Assembly (NCBI RefSeq): GCF_000349945.1
Contig: NC_020516.1
Coordinates: 1,302,001-1,366,000, forward strand
Reading direction: 5' to 3'
Source of the DNA: Azoarcus sp. KH32C
Lineage (GTDB): Bacteria; Pseudomonadota; Gammaproteobacteria; Burkholderiales; Rhodocyclaceae
DNA: 64,000 nucleotides
A model generated the notes under the pieces. It searched no databases. It saw only the letters and a program-made list of their open reading frames with translations, and was not told the origin of the DNA. Position numbers and translations under genes: made by a program. This document shows positions 34,780 to 43,875 of the stretch, in pieces (the stretch's first letter is position 1; each line of letters begins with the position of its first letter).

Positions 34780-35259
34780 TCAGAGCAGCGGGATCTCCGA
34801 GACGACCACGCCGTCTTCGTCCGCGTAGACATACTGGCCAGGCACGAAGCTCACGCCGCCGAAGGTGATGGGAATGTCCGTGTCGCCTGCGCCCTTCTTG
34901 ATGCTCTTCAGCGGGTGAGTGCCAAGTGCGAAGACGCCCAGGTCCATGGTGCCGATCGCTTTCGAGTCGCGGATGCAGCCATAGACGATGACGCCCGCCC
35001 AGCCGTTCGCGACACCCAGCTGGGCGAGCTGGTCGCCGACCAGCGCGCAGCGCATCGAACCGCCGCCATCGATCACGAGGACCTGGCCGTGACCGTCCGT
35101 CTCGAGTGCCTTGCGCACCAGCGAGTTGTCCTCGAACACCTTCAGGGTCGCGATGGGGCCGCCAAAGGCGGGACGTCCGCCGTAGCTGCGGAACATCGGA
35201 CTGACGATGCGCACCTTGCCTTCGTTCGCATCGCACAGGTCGGCGGTCTGGATCACCAT
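34780..35259 (-). CDS. rraA: RraA-family protein (RNase E regulator / aldolase)
   Basis: The 159-residue protein matches E. coli RraA along its length (TADLCDANEG, FRSYGGRPAFGGPIATLKVFEDN, VLVIDGGGSMRCALVGDQLAQLAV-like, GGVSFVPGQYVYADEDGVVVSE). RraA binds RNase E and inhibits the degradosome. Close relatives are 4-hydroxy-4-methyl-2-oxoglutarate aldolases, and sequence alone does not fully separate the two. The start at 35259 follows GAGGAAGAAAG; an in-frame ATG nine codons upstream is less likely. Confidence 0.85.
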   Translation of the reverse strand: MVIQTADLCDANEGKVRIVSPMFRSYGGRPAFGGPIATLKVFEDNSLVRKALETDGHGQVLVIDGGGSMRCALVGDQLAQLGVANGWAGVIVYGCIRDSKAIGTMDLGVFALGTHPLKSIKKGAGDTDIPITFGGVSFVPGQYVYADEDGVVVSEIPLL

Positions 35260-35378
35260 GCTTTCTTCCTCTTCGTGAAGCCTCAATCGGGCGGGTTCTT
35301 GTGCGAAGGGCAGGGCCGCGGCGCTGCCCGGAGGGGAGGGGAGACTCCCGCGGGCGACAATATACCAGTGCGACAGGC

Positions 35379-35406
35379 AAAAAAAGGGCGACCCGCAGGT
35401 CGCCCC
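35379..35406 (-). terminator. Terminator after clpA
   Basis: GGGCGACC and GGTCGCCC form an eight-base stem with a short loop. The minus strand ends in seven T residues. It lies about 34 bases after the clpA stop. Confidence 0.9.
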
Positions 35407-35439
35407 CTTGCGTCCGGCCGTGGCCGGGAGTCCGTCGCG

Positions 35440-37716
35440 TCAGGCCGGCGTCGGCTCGAGCTGGTCGAACACCAGCTTGACCTTGTGCTCGGCGTCGATG
35501 TCGATCGTGACCCGGCCGCCGTTCGCGAGCCGTCCGAACAGCAGTTCGTCGGCGAGCGCGGAGCGGATCGTGTCCTGGATCAGGCGAGCCATCGGGCGCG
35601 CGCCCATCAGCGGATCGAAGCCCTCCGACGCGAGCCAGGTGCGCAGTTCGTCCGAGAAGTGGGCTTCCACCTTCTTCTCATGCAGCTGTGCCTCGAGCTG
35701 CATCAGGAACTTGTCGACCACGCGCAGGATGACCTCGTTGTCGAGTGCCTTGAACGAAATCGTCGCATCCAGGCGATTGCGGAACTCCGGCGAGAACATC
35801 CGCTTGATTTCCGCCATCTCGTCGCCGGTCTCGCGCTTGGCCGAGAAGCCGATCATCGACTTCTGCATCTGCTCCGCACCGGCGTTGGTCGTCATGATGA
35901 CGATGACGTTGCGGAAGTCCGCCTGGCGGCCGTTGTTGTCGGTCAGCGTGCCGTGGTCCATGACCTGCAGCAGGATGTTGTAGATGTCCGGATGCGCTTT
36001 TTCGATCTCGTCGAGCAGCAGCACGCAGTGCGGCTTCTTCGTGATCTGCTCGGTCAGCAGCCCGCCCTGGTCGAAGCCCACGTAGCCCGGAGGCGCGCCG
36101 ATCAGCCGGCTGACCGCGTGGCGCTCCATATACTCGGACATGTCGAAGCGGACGAGTTCGATGCCCATCGTGAAGGCGAGCTGGCGTGCGACCTCGGTCT
36201 TGCCGACGCCGGTCGGTCCCGAGAACAGGAAGCTGCCGATCGGCTTGGCGGGGTTGCCGAGGCCGGAACGGGACATCTTGATCGCCTTCGCGAGCGCCTC
36301 GATCGCGGCGTCCTGACCGAACACGACGTTCTTCAGGTCGCGCTCGAGGTTCTTCAGCGCAGCACGGTCGTCGTTCGACACGGTGCGCGGCGGGATGCGC
36401 GCAATCTTCGCGACGATCTCCTCGATCTCGGTCTTGCCGATGGTCTTGCGCTGCTTCGACTTCGGCAGGATGCGCTGCGCTGCGCCCGCTTCGTCGATCA
36501 CGTCGATCGCCTTGTCGGGCAGTTGCCGGTCGTTGATGTATCGCGCCGACAGCTCGGCCGCTGAAGTGAGCGCCGCGCTCGAATACTTGACCCCGTGATG
36601 TTCCTCGAAGCGGCTCTTCAGCCCCTTGAGGATCTCGACGGTTTCGGCGACCGAGGGCTCGCTCACGTCGACCTTCTGGAAACGCCGCGACAGCGCGTGG
36701 TCCTTCTCGAAGATCTGGCGGAATTCCGAATAGGTCGTCGCGCCGACACACTTCAGCTGGCCGGACGAGAGCGCCGGCTTCAGCAGGTTCGATGCGTCGA
36801 GCGTCCCGCCGGATGCGGCACCCGCGCCGATCAGCGTGTGGATCTCGTCAATGAATAGGATCGCGTTGCGCGTTTCACGCAGCTGCTTGAGCACGGCCTT
36901 CAGCCGCTGCTCGAAGTCGCCGCGGTACTTGGTGCCGGCAAGCAACGCGCCCATATCAAGGGCATAGACCTGGGCGCCCGAAAGGATCTCCGGGATGCGG
37001 CCCTCGACAATGGCGTGGGCGAGTCCCTCGGCGATCGCAGTCTTGCCAACGCCAGCCTCGCCGACCAGCAGCGGGTTGTTCTTGCGGCGTCGGCACAGGA
37101 TCTGGATGACCCGCTCCAGCTCGCGTTCGCGCCCGATCAGCGGATCGATCTTGCCGTTGATCGCCTGCTGGTTGAGGTTCTGGGTGTAGTTTTCAAGCGC
37201 GCCGTTCGTCTGAGCGGCGTCGGATTCCTGCTCGCTCTGCTCGGACGATTCGTTCTTGCTCTGCGGGGCGGCGTTCTGCTGTGGCGCCTTGGTGATTCCA
37301 TGCGAGATGAAATTCACCACGTCGAGCCGCGAGATGTTCTGCCGCTGCAGGAAATAAACAGCGTGCGAGTCCTTCTCGCCGAAGATCGCCACCAGCACGT
37401 TCGCGCCGTTGACTTCCTTCTTGCCCGAGGACTGGACGTGGAGGATCGCCCGCTGGATGACACGCTGGAAGCCGAGTGTCGGCTGCGTGTCGATCTCGTC
37501 GGTACCTTCGACCTTGGGCGTGTGCTCGTTGATGAAATTCGTCAGCTCACGCCGCAGTTCATCGATGTTGGCCGCGCAAGCGCGCAGGACCTCGGCTGCC
37601 GAAGGGTTGTCGAGCAAAGCGAGCAGCAGGTGTTCAACGGTGATGAACTCGTGCCGCTTTTGCCGGGCTTCGACAAAGGCCATGTGCAGACTGACTTCAA
37701 GCTCTTGCGCGATCAT
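35440..37716 (-). CDS. clpA: ClpA, ATPase subunit of the ClpAP protease
   Basis: The 758-residue AAA+ unfoldase feeds substrates to ClpP. It has the N-domain repeat that binds ClpS (MIAQELEVSLHMAFVEARQKRHEFITVEHLLLAL), a first ATPase with GEAGVGKTAIAE, and a second with GPTGVGKTEVA. The MIGFSAKRETG loop corresponds to the IGL/F loop that docks on ClpP. Two bases separate its start from the clpS stop. No clpP is nearby. Confidence 0.96.
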   Translation of the reverse strand: MIAQELEVSLHMAFVEARQKRHEFITVEHLLLALLDNPSAAEVLRACAANIDELRRELTNFINEHTPKVEGTDEIDTQPTLGFQRVIQRAILHVQSSGKKEVNGANVLVAIFGEKDSHAVYFLQRQNISRLDVVNFISHGITKAPQQNAAPQSKNESSEQSEQESDAAQTNGALENYTQNLNQQAINGKIDPLIGRERELERVIQILCRRRKNNPLLVGEAGVGKTAIAEGLAHAIVEGRIPEILSGAQVYALDMGALLAGTKYRGDFEQRLKAVLKQLRETRNAILFIDEIHTLIGAGAASGGTLDASNLLKPALSSGQLKCVGATTYSEFRQIFEKDHALSRRFQKVDVSEPSVAETVEILKGLKSRFEEHHGVKYSSAALTSAAELSARYINDRQLPDKAIDVIDEAGAAQRILPKSKQRKTIGKTEIEEIVAKIARIPPRTVSNDDRAALKNLERDLKNVVFGQDAAIEALAKAIKMSRSGLGNPAKPIGSFLFSGPTGVGKTEVARQLAFTMGIELVRFDMSEYMERHAVSRLIGAPPGYVGFDQGGLLTEQITKKPHCVLLLDEIEKAHPDIYNILLQVMDHGTLTDNNGRQADFRNVIVIMTTNAGAEQMQKSMIGFSAKRETGDEMAEIKRMFSPEFRNRLDATISFKALDNEVILRVVDKFLMQLEAQLHEKKVEAHFSDELRTWLASEGFDPLMGARPMARLIQDTIRSALADELLFGRLANGGRVTIDIDAEHKVKLVFDQLEPTPA

Positions 37717-37718
37717 TC

Positions 37719-38027
37719 TCAGTTTTCCTCCATCACGCATGCCAGCGGGTGCTGATGCTGGCGGGCAAAGGCGACGACCTGTTCCACCTTGGTCGCGGCG
37801 ACGTCCTTCGCAAAGACGCCGCACACCCCCATGCCCTCTCTGTGGACTTGGAGCATGACCCGGGTGGCCCGTTCGCGGTCCATGCCAAAAAATTTCTGCA
37901 GAACAACGACGACGAAATCCATGGGCGTGAAGTCGTCGTTGAGCAACAGCACCTTATATAGCGGCGGCGGCTTGGTGCCTGTGCGCGCCGTCTCGAGTAC
38001 GGAATCATCCTGCTTTTGCGTGGCCAT
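37719..38027 (-). CDS. clpS: ClpS adaptor
   Basis: The roughly 100-residue adaptor delivers N-degron substrates to ClpA. The core PPPLYKVLLLNDDFTPMDFVVVVLQKFF and the HREGMGVCGVF segment contain the residues that recognise the N-terminal amino acid (the ND.TPM pocket and the following His). I chose ATG 38027; an in-frame ATG at 38036 adds three residues. It forms an operon with clpA. Confidence 0.94.
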   Translation of the reverse strand: MATQKQDDSVLETARTGTKPPPLYKVLLLNDDFTPMDFVVVVLQKFFGMDRERATRVMLQVHREGMGVCGVFAKDVAATKVEQVVAFARQHQHPLACVMEEN

Positions 38028-38436
38028 GCGGATCATTCTAATGAAGTCGAAGCAGAGTGCAACCGCGCGGCCGGCGCATCAATCAAGTGAAACCGATGTT
38101 TTCAGGATGCCCGCCAGAAGCGCAAAAGCAACGATTTCATATTGCGCTGCAAAGAACGGTTCGTACGTGAAATTTTCCCTGAAGTCTGGCGAGACGAGTG
38201 CTGGTCAGGGTTTCAGGCGAACGAATATGTTGTTGCAATGCGGCATTCGAACCGCAAAGAAATTGTTGACGCTGTGCTGGCAAGTGCGTAAAAACGGGAC
38301 GGTGCAACTGCCGAGTATGACACTTCGGTCCTCCGGGGCAGCTCGGGGGCCGGAATGGCGTATGGAGCATCGTTGCACGCAAAGGGGGTAACCCGCATCG
38401 TTATCGTTTTGAGTAACTTCGAAGGATTAAGGCAAC
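38028..38436. other. Intergenic region with the cspA promoter and long leader
   Basis: About 409 bases separate clpS from cspA. The right part holds a predicted promoter and a leader of about 135 bases before cspA. The left part must hold the clpS promoter on the other strand, but I could not place it. I see no gene. Confidence 0.6.
38266..38294 (+). promoter_or_regulatory. Predicted cspA promoter
   Basis: TTGACG (38266-38271) and TAAAAA (38289-38294) are 17 bases apart. Transcription should start near 38301 and leave a leader of about 136 bases, similar in length to cold-shock thermosensor leaders. Confidence 0.55.
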
Positions 38437-38640
38437 ATGGCAACTGGTACTGTTAAGTGGTTCAACGACGCCAAGGGCTTCGGCTTCATCACTCCGGACG
38501 ACGGCAGCGAGGATCTGTTCGCTCATTTCTCGGCGATCAACATGAACGGGTTCAAGACGCTGAAGGAAGGGGAGAAGGTTTCCTTCGAAGTCACTCAGGG
38601 CCCGAAGGGTAAGCAGGCATCGAACATTCAGCGCGCCTGA
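38437..38640 (+). CDS. Cold-shock protein, CspA family
   Basis: The 67-residue nucleic-acid-binding protein has the RNP1 motif KGFGFI and RNP2-like motif DLFAHFSAI of the OB-fold cold-shock domain. It melts RNA structure and may act as a general RNA chaperone. The long leader suggests temperature-responsive control. The name cspA is not assigned because several paralogues usually exist in such genomes. Confidence 0.95.
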   Translation: MATGTVKWFNDAKGFGFITPDDGSEDLFAHFSAINMNGFKTLKEGEKVSFEVTQGPKGKQASNIQRA

Positions 38641-38690
38641 TCGCTCTTTTCTCCGGGGTCTGAACCGTAAGTAAGGGCGGATCCCGGAAT

Positions 38691-38730
38691 AACAAGAGGC
38701 CGCCGGATCACTCCGGCGGCCTCTTGTTTT
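38691..38730. terminator. Strong terminator after the cold-shock gene
   Basis: A perfect stem of 17 bases (AACAAGAGGCCGCCGGA and its complement) has a four-base loop and is followed by TTTT on the plus strand. On the minus strand it lies 40 bases after rpmG and can also end that transcript. Confidence 0.85.
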
Positions 38731-38770
38731 GGACGCTGCGTCCCTGGAGCAGGCCGCAGCCTGCCGGGAA

Positions 38771-38938
38771 TTACTTCAGCTTGACTTCCTTGTACGGCAC
38801 ATGCTTGCGAGCAACGGGGTCGTACTTGTTGAACTCGAGCTTGTTCGGGGTGGTGCGCTTGTTCTTCGAGGTCGTGTAGAAATGACCGGTACCTGCGGTC
38901 GATTCCAGCTTGATCTTTTCGCGGCCGCCTTTAGCCAT
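38771..38938 (-). CDS. rpmG: 50S ribosomal protein L33
   Basis: The 55-residue protein reads MAKGGREKIKLESTAGTGHFYT at the start and ends PYKEVKLK, the typical L33 sequence. It lacks the zinc-binding cysteine pairs, so it is the zinc-independent form. It follows rpmB by 38 bases in the conserved rpmB-rpmG operon. Confidence 0.96.
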   Translation of the reverse strand: MAKGGREKIKLESTAGTGHFYTTSKNKRTTPNKLEFNKYDPVARKHVPYKEVKLK

Positions 38939-38976
38939 TTGAATCTCCGTTCAGTTGCTGCGCGCTGTGCGTGCAG

Positions 38977-39213
38977 TTAGATCTTCTCGCCGCGGGCACG
39001 CAGCTCGGACACGACAACGTCGATGCCCTTCTTGTCGATGGTGCGCAGGGCAGCGTTCGACACGCGCAGACGGATCCAACGGTTTTCGGATTCGCTCCAG
39101 AACCGGCGGTTTTGCAGGTTCGGGAGGAAACGACGCTTGGTTTTGTTGTTAGCGTGGGAAACGTTGTTTCCCACCATCGGTGCTTTACCGGTCACTTGGC
39201 AGACGCGAGCCAT
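38977..39213 (-). CDS. rpmB: 50S ribosomal protein L28
   Basis: The 78-residue protein begins MARVCQVTGKAPMVGNNVSHANNKTKR and is typical in length. Only a single cysteine is present near the N-terminus, so it is a zinc-free L28. It is first in rpmB-rpmG. Confidence 0.97.
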   Translation of the reverse strand: MARVCQVTGKAPMVGNNVSHANNKTKRRFLPNLQNRRFWSESENRWIRLRVSNAALRTIDKKGIDVVVSELRARGEKI

Positions 39214-39327
39214 ACGATGCTCCAGGGAATTCGGATTACGGAAAACGCAAGATGATACGCGAAGGCGGCCCTTTAGAGCAAGCCGAGCTTGTAGTTTCCA
39301 CTGATATTTCTTTCGGTACCCAATAAC

Positions 39328-40005
39328 TTACAACAGTCCGCGTTCGGCGAAGGAGAGGGGCTTCAAATGGGCGGTGACGACGAAATGGTCGAGGACGCGT
39401 ACGTCGACGAGGTCCAAGGCTTGTTTGAGGCTGCGCGTGAGGAGTTCATCTGCCGCGCTGGGCTCGCTGGCTCCGGACGGGTGATTATGCGCGAGAATGA
39501 CCGCCGCAGCGTTGTGCGCGAGGGCGAGCTTGACGACTTCGCGCGGGTAGACGCTGGTCTGGGTGAGGGTGCCGCGGAAGAGTTCGACGGCGTCGATGAG
39601 GTGGTTACGGGCGTCGAGCAGCAGCACATAGAAGACTTCATGCGGCAGGCTGCCGATGCGCAGCCGCAGCCAGTCGCGTACCGCGGACGGCGAGTCGAAG
39701 ACGTCCGCGACGCGCATCTGTTCGGAGAGCGCGCGTCGCGCCAGTTCCATGACCGCCTGCAGTTGGGCATACTTCGCCAGCCCCATGCCGGGAACGGCGG
39801 CGAATTCGGGCGCCGGGGCGGAGCACAGGCGCGTGAGCGAGCCGAAGCGGGTCAGCAGGTCCCGCGCGAGATCGACGGCGCTCTTGCCACGGATGCCGAC
39901 GCGCAGGAAAAGGGCGAGCAGTTCGGCGTCGGAGAGGGCGGAGGCGCCGCGGTCGAGGAGCTTCTCGCGCGGGCGTTCGTCTTGCGGCCAGTCAGTGATT
40001 GCCAT
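39328..40005 (-). CDS. radC: RadC-family JAB-domain protein
   Basis: The 225-residue protein starts MAITDWPQDERPREKLLDRGASALSDAELLALFL. It has a helix-hairpin-helix segment (FAAVPGMGLAKYAQLQAVMELARR) and a JAB/MPN metalloprotease-like domain with HNHPSG and the downstream Asp (AAD). Its role in recombinational repair is disputed. The start at 40005 is 45 bases from the divergent coaBC gene, an arrangement conserved in proteobacteria. Confidence 0.93.
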   Translation of the reverse strand: MAITDWPQDERPREKLLDRGASALSDAELLALFLRVGIRGKSAVDLARDLLTRFGSLTRLCSAPAPEFAAVPGMGLAKYAQLQAVMELARRALSEQMRVADVFDSPSAVRDWLRLRIGSLPHEVFYVLLLDARNHLIDAVELFRGTLTQTSVYPREVVKLALAHNAAAVILAHNHPSGASEPSAADELLTRSLKQALDLVDVRVLDHFVVTAHLKPLSFAERGLL

Positions 40006-40050
40006 TTGGGTCGGCTTGCAGTTGAAAAAATTAATTGTAAGGCATATGTC

Positions 40051-41247
40051 ATGTGCGAATTGAAGGGGCGCAAGCTGGTGCTCGGCGTGAGCGGCGGAGT
40101 CGCCGCGTACAAGTCGGCCGAGCTGGTGCGGCTGCTCGGCAAGGCGGGCGCGGATGTCCACGTGGTCCTGACGGAGGGGGGCGCGCGTTTCGTGACGCCG
40201 GTGACCTTCCAGGCGTTGTCGGGCAACCCGGTGTGGACCGATCTGTGGGATGCGCGCATGGACAACAACATGGCGCACATCGATCTGACGCGCGGGACCG
40301 ACGCGGTACTCGTGGCGCCGGCGACGGCCGACGTGATCGCCCGGCTCGCGCAGGGACGCGCGGATGATCTACTCAGCACGCTGTGCCTTGCGCGCGAGTG
40401 TCCGCTGCTGCTCGCGCCGGCGATGAACCGGCAGATGTGGGAGCACCCTGCCACGCAGCGCAACGTCGCGCAGGTCACCGCGGACGGCGCGATCGTATTC
40501 GGCCCCGATGCCGGCGATCAGGCTTGCGGAGAAGTGGGCATGGGACGGATGCTCGAGCCGGAGGACTTGCTCGAGCATGTGATCGCCTTCTTTCAGCCGA
40601 AGCTCCTCGCGGGGCGCCGAGTGGTGCTGACGGCGGGGCCGACGTTCGAGGCGATCGACCCGGTGCGTGGCATCACCAATTCGAGCTCCGGCAAGATGGG
40701 CTACGCGCTCGCGCAGGCCTGTGCGCGGGCCGGTGCCGATGTGGTGCTGGTGAGCGGCCCGACGGGCTTACCCGCGCCGTTAGGCACGCGGCGCCTCGAT
40801 GTGCGGAGTGCGCTCGAGATGCGGGATGCGGTGATGGGCGAGATCGCTGCTGCGGACGTCTTCATCGGCGTCGCGGCGGTCGCCGATTACCGGCCTTTGA
40901 ATTCGGCCGAACACAAGATGAAGAAGACATCGGCGGAGCTCACGCTGACGCTGACCCCGAACCCGGACATCCTGGCCGAAGTCGCGGCGCTGCCGACGCC
41001 GCCCTTCTGCGTCGGCTTCGCGGCCGAGAGCCGCGATCTGGACGCCTATGCGGAAGGCAAGCGGCGTGCGAAGCGTCTGCCGATGCTGGTCGGCAACCTC
41101 GTGCAGGACGGGCTCGGAAGCGACGACAACCAGGTCATCCTGTACGACGACGCAGGACGCCATCCGCTGGAGCGTGCGCCGAAGGCCGAGGTCGCGCGCA
41201 GGATCGTCGAACATCTGGCAAGCCTGCTGCCGGGCAGGCGTGTGTGA
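40051..41247 (+). CDS. coaBC: Phosphopantothenoylcysteine synthetase/decarboxylase
   Basis: The 398-residue bifunctional protein carries two steps of coenzyme A synthesis. The N-terminal flavoprotein decarboxylase has GVSGGVAAYKSAELVR and PAMNRQMWEHPATQRN with its catalytic region. The C-terminal CTP-dependent synthetase has AGPTFEAIDPVRGITNSSSGKMG and KMKKTS. ATG 40051 is preceded by TAAGG. dut follows 21 bases later, so coaBC-dut-nudix is an operon. Confidence 0.95.
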   Translation: MCELKGRKLVLGVSGGVAAYKSAELVRLLGKAGADVHVVLTEGGARFVTPVTFQALSGNPVWTDLWDARMDNNMAHIDLTRGTDAVLVAPATADVIARLAQGRADDLLSTLCLARECPLLLAPAMNRQMWEHPATQRNVAQVTADGAIVFGPDAGDQACGEVGMGRMLEPEDLLEHVIAFFQPKLLAGRRVVLTAGPTFEAIDPVRGITNSSSGKMGYALAQACARAGADVVLVSGPTGLPAPLGTRRLDVRSALEMRDAVMGEIAAADVFIGVAAVADYRPLNSAEHKMKKTSAELTLTLTPNPDILAEVAALPTPPFCVGFAAESRDLDAYAEGKRRAKRLPMLVGNLVQDGLGSDDNQVILYDDAGRHPLERAPKAEVARRIVEHLASLLPGRRV

Positions 41248-41268
41248 TAAGAGAGTGAGGGAAGGACC

Positions 41269-41718
41269 ATGCATCGAATCGACGTGAAGATCCTCGACGA
41301 GCGGCTGCGCAGCCATCCGCCGTCCTACGCGACGCCGGGGGCGGCGGGGCTCGACCTGCGGGCTTGCCTCGCCGGGCCGATCACGCTGCATCCGGGCGAG
41401 ACCGCGCTGATCCCCAGCGGACTGGCGATCCATCTGGCCGACTCGGGGCTCGCAGCGATGGTCTTGCCGCGCTCCGGGCTCGGCCACAAGCACGGCATCG
41501 TGCTCGGCAACCTCGTCGGCCTGATCGATTCCGACTACCAGGGCCAGATCTTCGTGTCCGTGTGGAACCGCGGTCGGGAGACCTTCACGGTGCAGCCGAT
41601 GGAGCGCATCGCGCAGCTCGTCGTCGTGCCGGTGCTGCAGGTGGCGTTCAACGTCGTCGACGACTTTGTCGAGAGCGACCGCGGCGACGGGGGCTTCGGC
41701 AGTACGGGCAAGCACTGA
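41269..41718 (+). CDS. dut: dUTP diphosphatase
   Basis: The 149-residue trimeric enzyme hydrolyses dUTP to dUMP. The five motifs are visible, including AGLDLRA, PRSGLGHKHGI, GNLVGLIDSDYQG and the C-terminal RGDGGFGSTGKH P-loop-like motif. The coaBC-dut order is common in proteobacteria. Confidence 0.97.
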   Translation: MHRIDVKILDERLRSHPPSYATPGAAGLDLRACLAGPITLHPGETALIPSGLAIHLADSGLAAMVLPRSGLGHKHGIVLGNLVGLIDSDYQGQIFVSVWNRGRETFTVQPMERIAQLVVVPVLQVAFNVVDDFVESDRGDGGFGSTGKH

Positions 41719-41721
41719 AGC

Positions 41722-42153
41722 ATGCATCAGGGCATTCCGGCCGGCGTGCATGTCCTGATCGAGCGGGACGGGTGCGTGCTGCTGATGCGGCGCGCCGGCA
41801 CCGGGTTCTTCGACGGGCTCTACAGCCTGCCGGGCGGGCATGTGGAGCCGGGCGAGTCGGTGCGCCAGACGGCCGTGCGCGAGATGCGGGAGGAGGTCGG
41901 AATCGAGATCGCGCCCGACGAGCTTGCGTGCCTCGGCGTCGTGCACCGCCTCTCGGATACCAACCGGATCGATTTCTTCCTGCGCGCCGGCCGGTTTTCG
42001 GGCGAGCCGCGGATCTGCGAGCCGGACAAGTGCGATGCGCTCGGCTGGTTCGAGCGCGATCGCCTGCCGGCGGATACGGTGGCCTACGTGCGCGAGGCGC
42101 TTGCGGCAGGTGAAGGGCCGTGGATTCTGGAGCTGGGCTGGGAAGCTCCCTAG
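41722..42153 (+). CDS. Nudix hydrolase
   Basis: The 143-residue protein has an intact Nudix box starting GGHVEPGESVRQTAVREMRE and continuing EVG. It binds a metal and hydrolyses a nucleoside diphosphate linked to another group. The YSLPGGHVEPGE context is MutT/Nudt-like, but the substrate cannot be told. It starts three bases after dut and ends four bases before the convergent flavocytochrome gene. Confidence 0.9.
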   Translation: MHQGIPAGVHVLIERDGCVLLMRRAGTGFFDGLYSLPGGHVEPGESVRQTAVREMREEVGIEIAPDELACLGVVHRLSDTNRIDFFLRAGRFSGEPRICEPDKCDALGWFERDRLPADTVAYVREALAAGEGPWILELGWEAP

Positions 42154-42157
42154 GCTG

Positions 42158-43444
42158 TCAGGCGAGCATGTCCTGGCGGATGTTGCGGGCCCAGGCGTGG
42201 GCGAATTCGGCCTCGGTCGTGCTCGGGGCCGCGGAAAGTCCTCCGGCGCCTTGCACGGGCAGGAAAGTGTTCTGACCGCGGTCGTAACGATGCACGGAGG
42301 CGACGTGCATCGCCTGGCGATCGTCGATGAAGCTGTAGCAGGTGTTGGTCATCAGCGGCTCTGCGTCCGGGGCGTTGCCGGCGAGCTGGGAGAGGATCGC
42401 GGCAGCGGCGATCTTGGCGTGCTGGTTGGCCATGTGGCCGGATTTCGGCATCCCGGGCGCGGCGAACAGTGCGTCGCCGATGACGTGGATGCCCGGCAGG
42501 TGGCTCGCCTCGAGCGTGAGCCAGTCGACTTCGACCCAGCGCCCGTTGATGAGCGGCGCATCCAGGCGGTCGGCGAGCATGCCCGCTCGCATCGGGGGCA
42601 GGACGTTGAGGACGTCTGCGTGCACCGAGTCGAATTCCAGCGTGGCGGTCAGCGTTCGGGCGTCGACGGCGAGCAGTGCGCTGTCCGGGCGGTATTCGAT
42701 GATGTCCCGATAGGGGCCGGCGAAGGCTGCGCTGAAGAGCGCCTTCTTCGACTGGATTTCGCTGTTCGCGTCGAGTACGAGGACTTTGCTGCGCGGCTTG
42801 TGGGTGCGCAGGTAGTGGGCGACGAGGCAGGCGCGCTCGTAGGGGCCGGGTGGGCAGCGGTAGGGCGAGCGCGGGATGTGCAGCCCGAAGATGCCGCCGT
42901 CGGGCATCGCCTGGAGTTGCCGGCGCAGCAGCAGAGTCTGCTCGCCGGCTTTCCAGGCATGCGGGATCCGCGCCTCGTTGCCGGCGAGGCCGTCGACGAG
43001 TTCGGGCATGAAGCTGATGCCGGGAGACAGGATCGCGCGATCGAAACGCAGCGCCGTGCCGTCGGCGAGGCGGAGCTGCCCGCGTTCGGTATCGATGTCC
43101 GTGACTTCGCCTTGCACGACACGCACGCCCCAACGGTCGCGCAGTGCGTCGTAGTCGGCGGTGAGCTCGGCCATATCGCCCAGTCCTGCTATGACGAGGT
43201 TCGATGCGGGACAAAACGTGAATTTCGGGTCGCGTTCGATCAGCGTGACGGCGACCTGGCCCTCGCTCCACATGCGCAGGTATTTCGCTGCCGTGGCGCC
43301 GCCGAAGCCGCCGCCGACCACGACGACGTGCTGGGCGCTGCGTGGGACCGTTGTCGTCGCGCAGCCAGCGAGTCCGGCAAGTGCGGGAGTCAGTGCGACG
43401 GCGCGCAGGAAGCGGCGGCGGTCCATGCGTGTTCGCTGGGTCAT
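42158..43444 (-). CDS. fccB: Sulfide dehydrogenase flavoprotein subunit (flavocytochrome c)
   Basis: The 428-residue FAD protein has a twin-arginine type leader (MDRRRFLRAVALTPALAGLAG), so it should be exported to the periplasm. FAD binds at VVVVGGGFGGATAAKYL. The cysteines of the redox disulfide above the flavin sit in YRCPPGPYERAC and TNTCYSFI, as in flavocytochrome c sulfide dehydrogenase. It oxidises sulfide to sulfur with transfer to the cytochrome encoded directly upstream. The gene couples to fccA by an ATGA overlap. Confidence 0.9.
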   Translation of the reverse strand: MTQRTRMDRRRFLRAVALTPALAGLAGCATTTVPRSAQHVVVVGGGFGGATAAKYLRMWSEGQVAVTLIERDPKFTFCPASNLVIAGLGDMAELTADYDALRDRWGVRVVQGEVTDIDTERGQLRLADGTALRFDRAILSPGISFMPELVDGLAGNEARIPHAWKAGEQTLLLRRQLQAMPDGGIFGLHIPRSPYRCPPGPYERACLVAHYLRTHKPRSKVLVLDANSEIQSKKALFSAAFAGPYRDIIEYRPDSALLAVDARTLTATLEFDSVHADVLNVLPPMRAGMLADRLDAPLINGRWVEVDWLTLEASHLPGIHVIGDALFAAPGMPKSGHMANQHAKIAAAAILSQLAGNAPDAEPLMTNTCYSFIDDRQAMHVASVHRYDRGQNTFLPVQGAGGLSAAPSTTEAEFAHAWARNIRQDMLA

Positions 43445-43788
43445 GGTTCGAAGTTCGTCGGAGTCGCCGACAGGTAGGCCGCGATGCGGTCGAGCTCTTC
43501 GTCGGTGTAGCCGCGTACGATCTGGTGCATGACGGTGGCCGGGGTCTTGCCATCGCGGAAGTCGTGCAGTCTTTGCACAAGGGCGTCGTGACCACGGTTG
43601 CCGAGGTAAGGGATGGCGCCGCTGGCCGTGGCCGGATGGCAGGTCGCGCAGCCGGCGGCGAGACTGCGGATGTGGGTGTCGGGCACGTCGGAGGCGGCCG
43701 TCGCCGAAGCGGCGGCGACTGCATTGAGCAGGCCCAGCGCGGCAAGGGTAAACTTGGCGGTCAAGGATGTTCTCCGGCGATGGCTCAT
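43441..43788 (-). CDS. fccA: Monoheme cytochrome c subunit of sulfide dehydrogenase
   Basis: The 115-residue protein has a signal peptide and one c-type heme site CATCH (residues 47-51), with a likely Met ligand in ATVMHQIVRGY. Diheme FccA of purple sulfur bacteria is larger; this is the one-heme form. It is the electron acceptor of FccB in the periplasm. It is divergent from soxYZ by 87 bases, which suggests shared control. The ribosome site is weak. Confidence 0.85.
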   Translation of the reverse strand: MSHRRRTSLTAKFTLAALGLLNAVAAASATAASDVPDTHIRSLAAGCATCHPATASGAIPYLGNRGHDALVQRLHDFRDGKTPATVMHQIVRGYTDEELDRIAAYLSATPTNFEP

Positions 43789-43875
43789 GGGTCGCGGCGG
43801 CGGCAGTATATCGCGTCGGCATGCGGTGCCGGGGCGTTCGGGAGAAGGAAGCTAGAGGTGGGTGTGGTCGCGGAT

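Noticed and set aside
37950..37962. A third copy of the TCTTATATAAGA palindrome
   Set aside because: Only a CCTTATATAG half-match exists, inside the clpS coding region.
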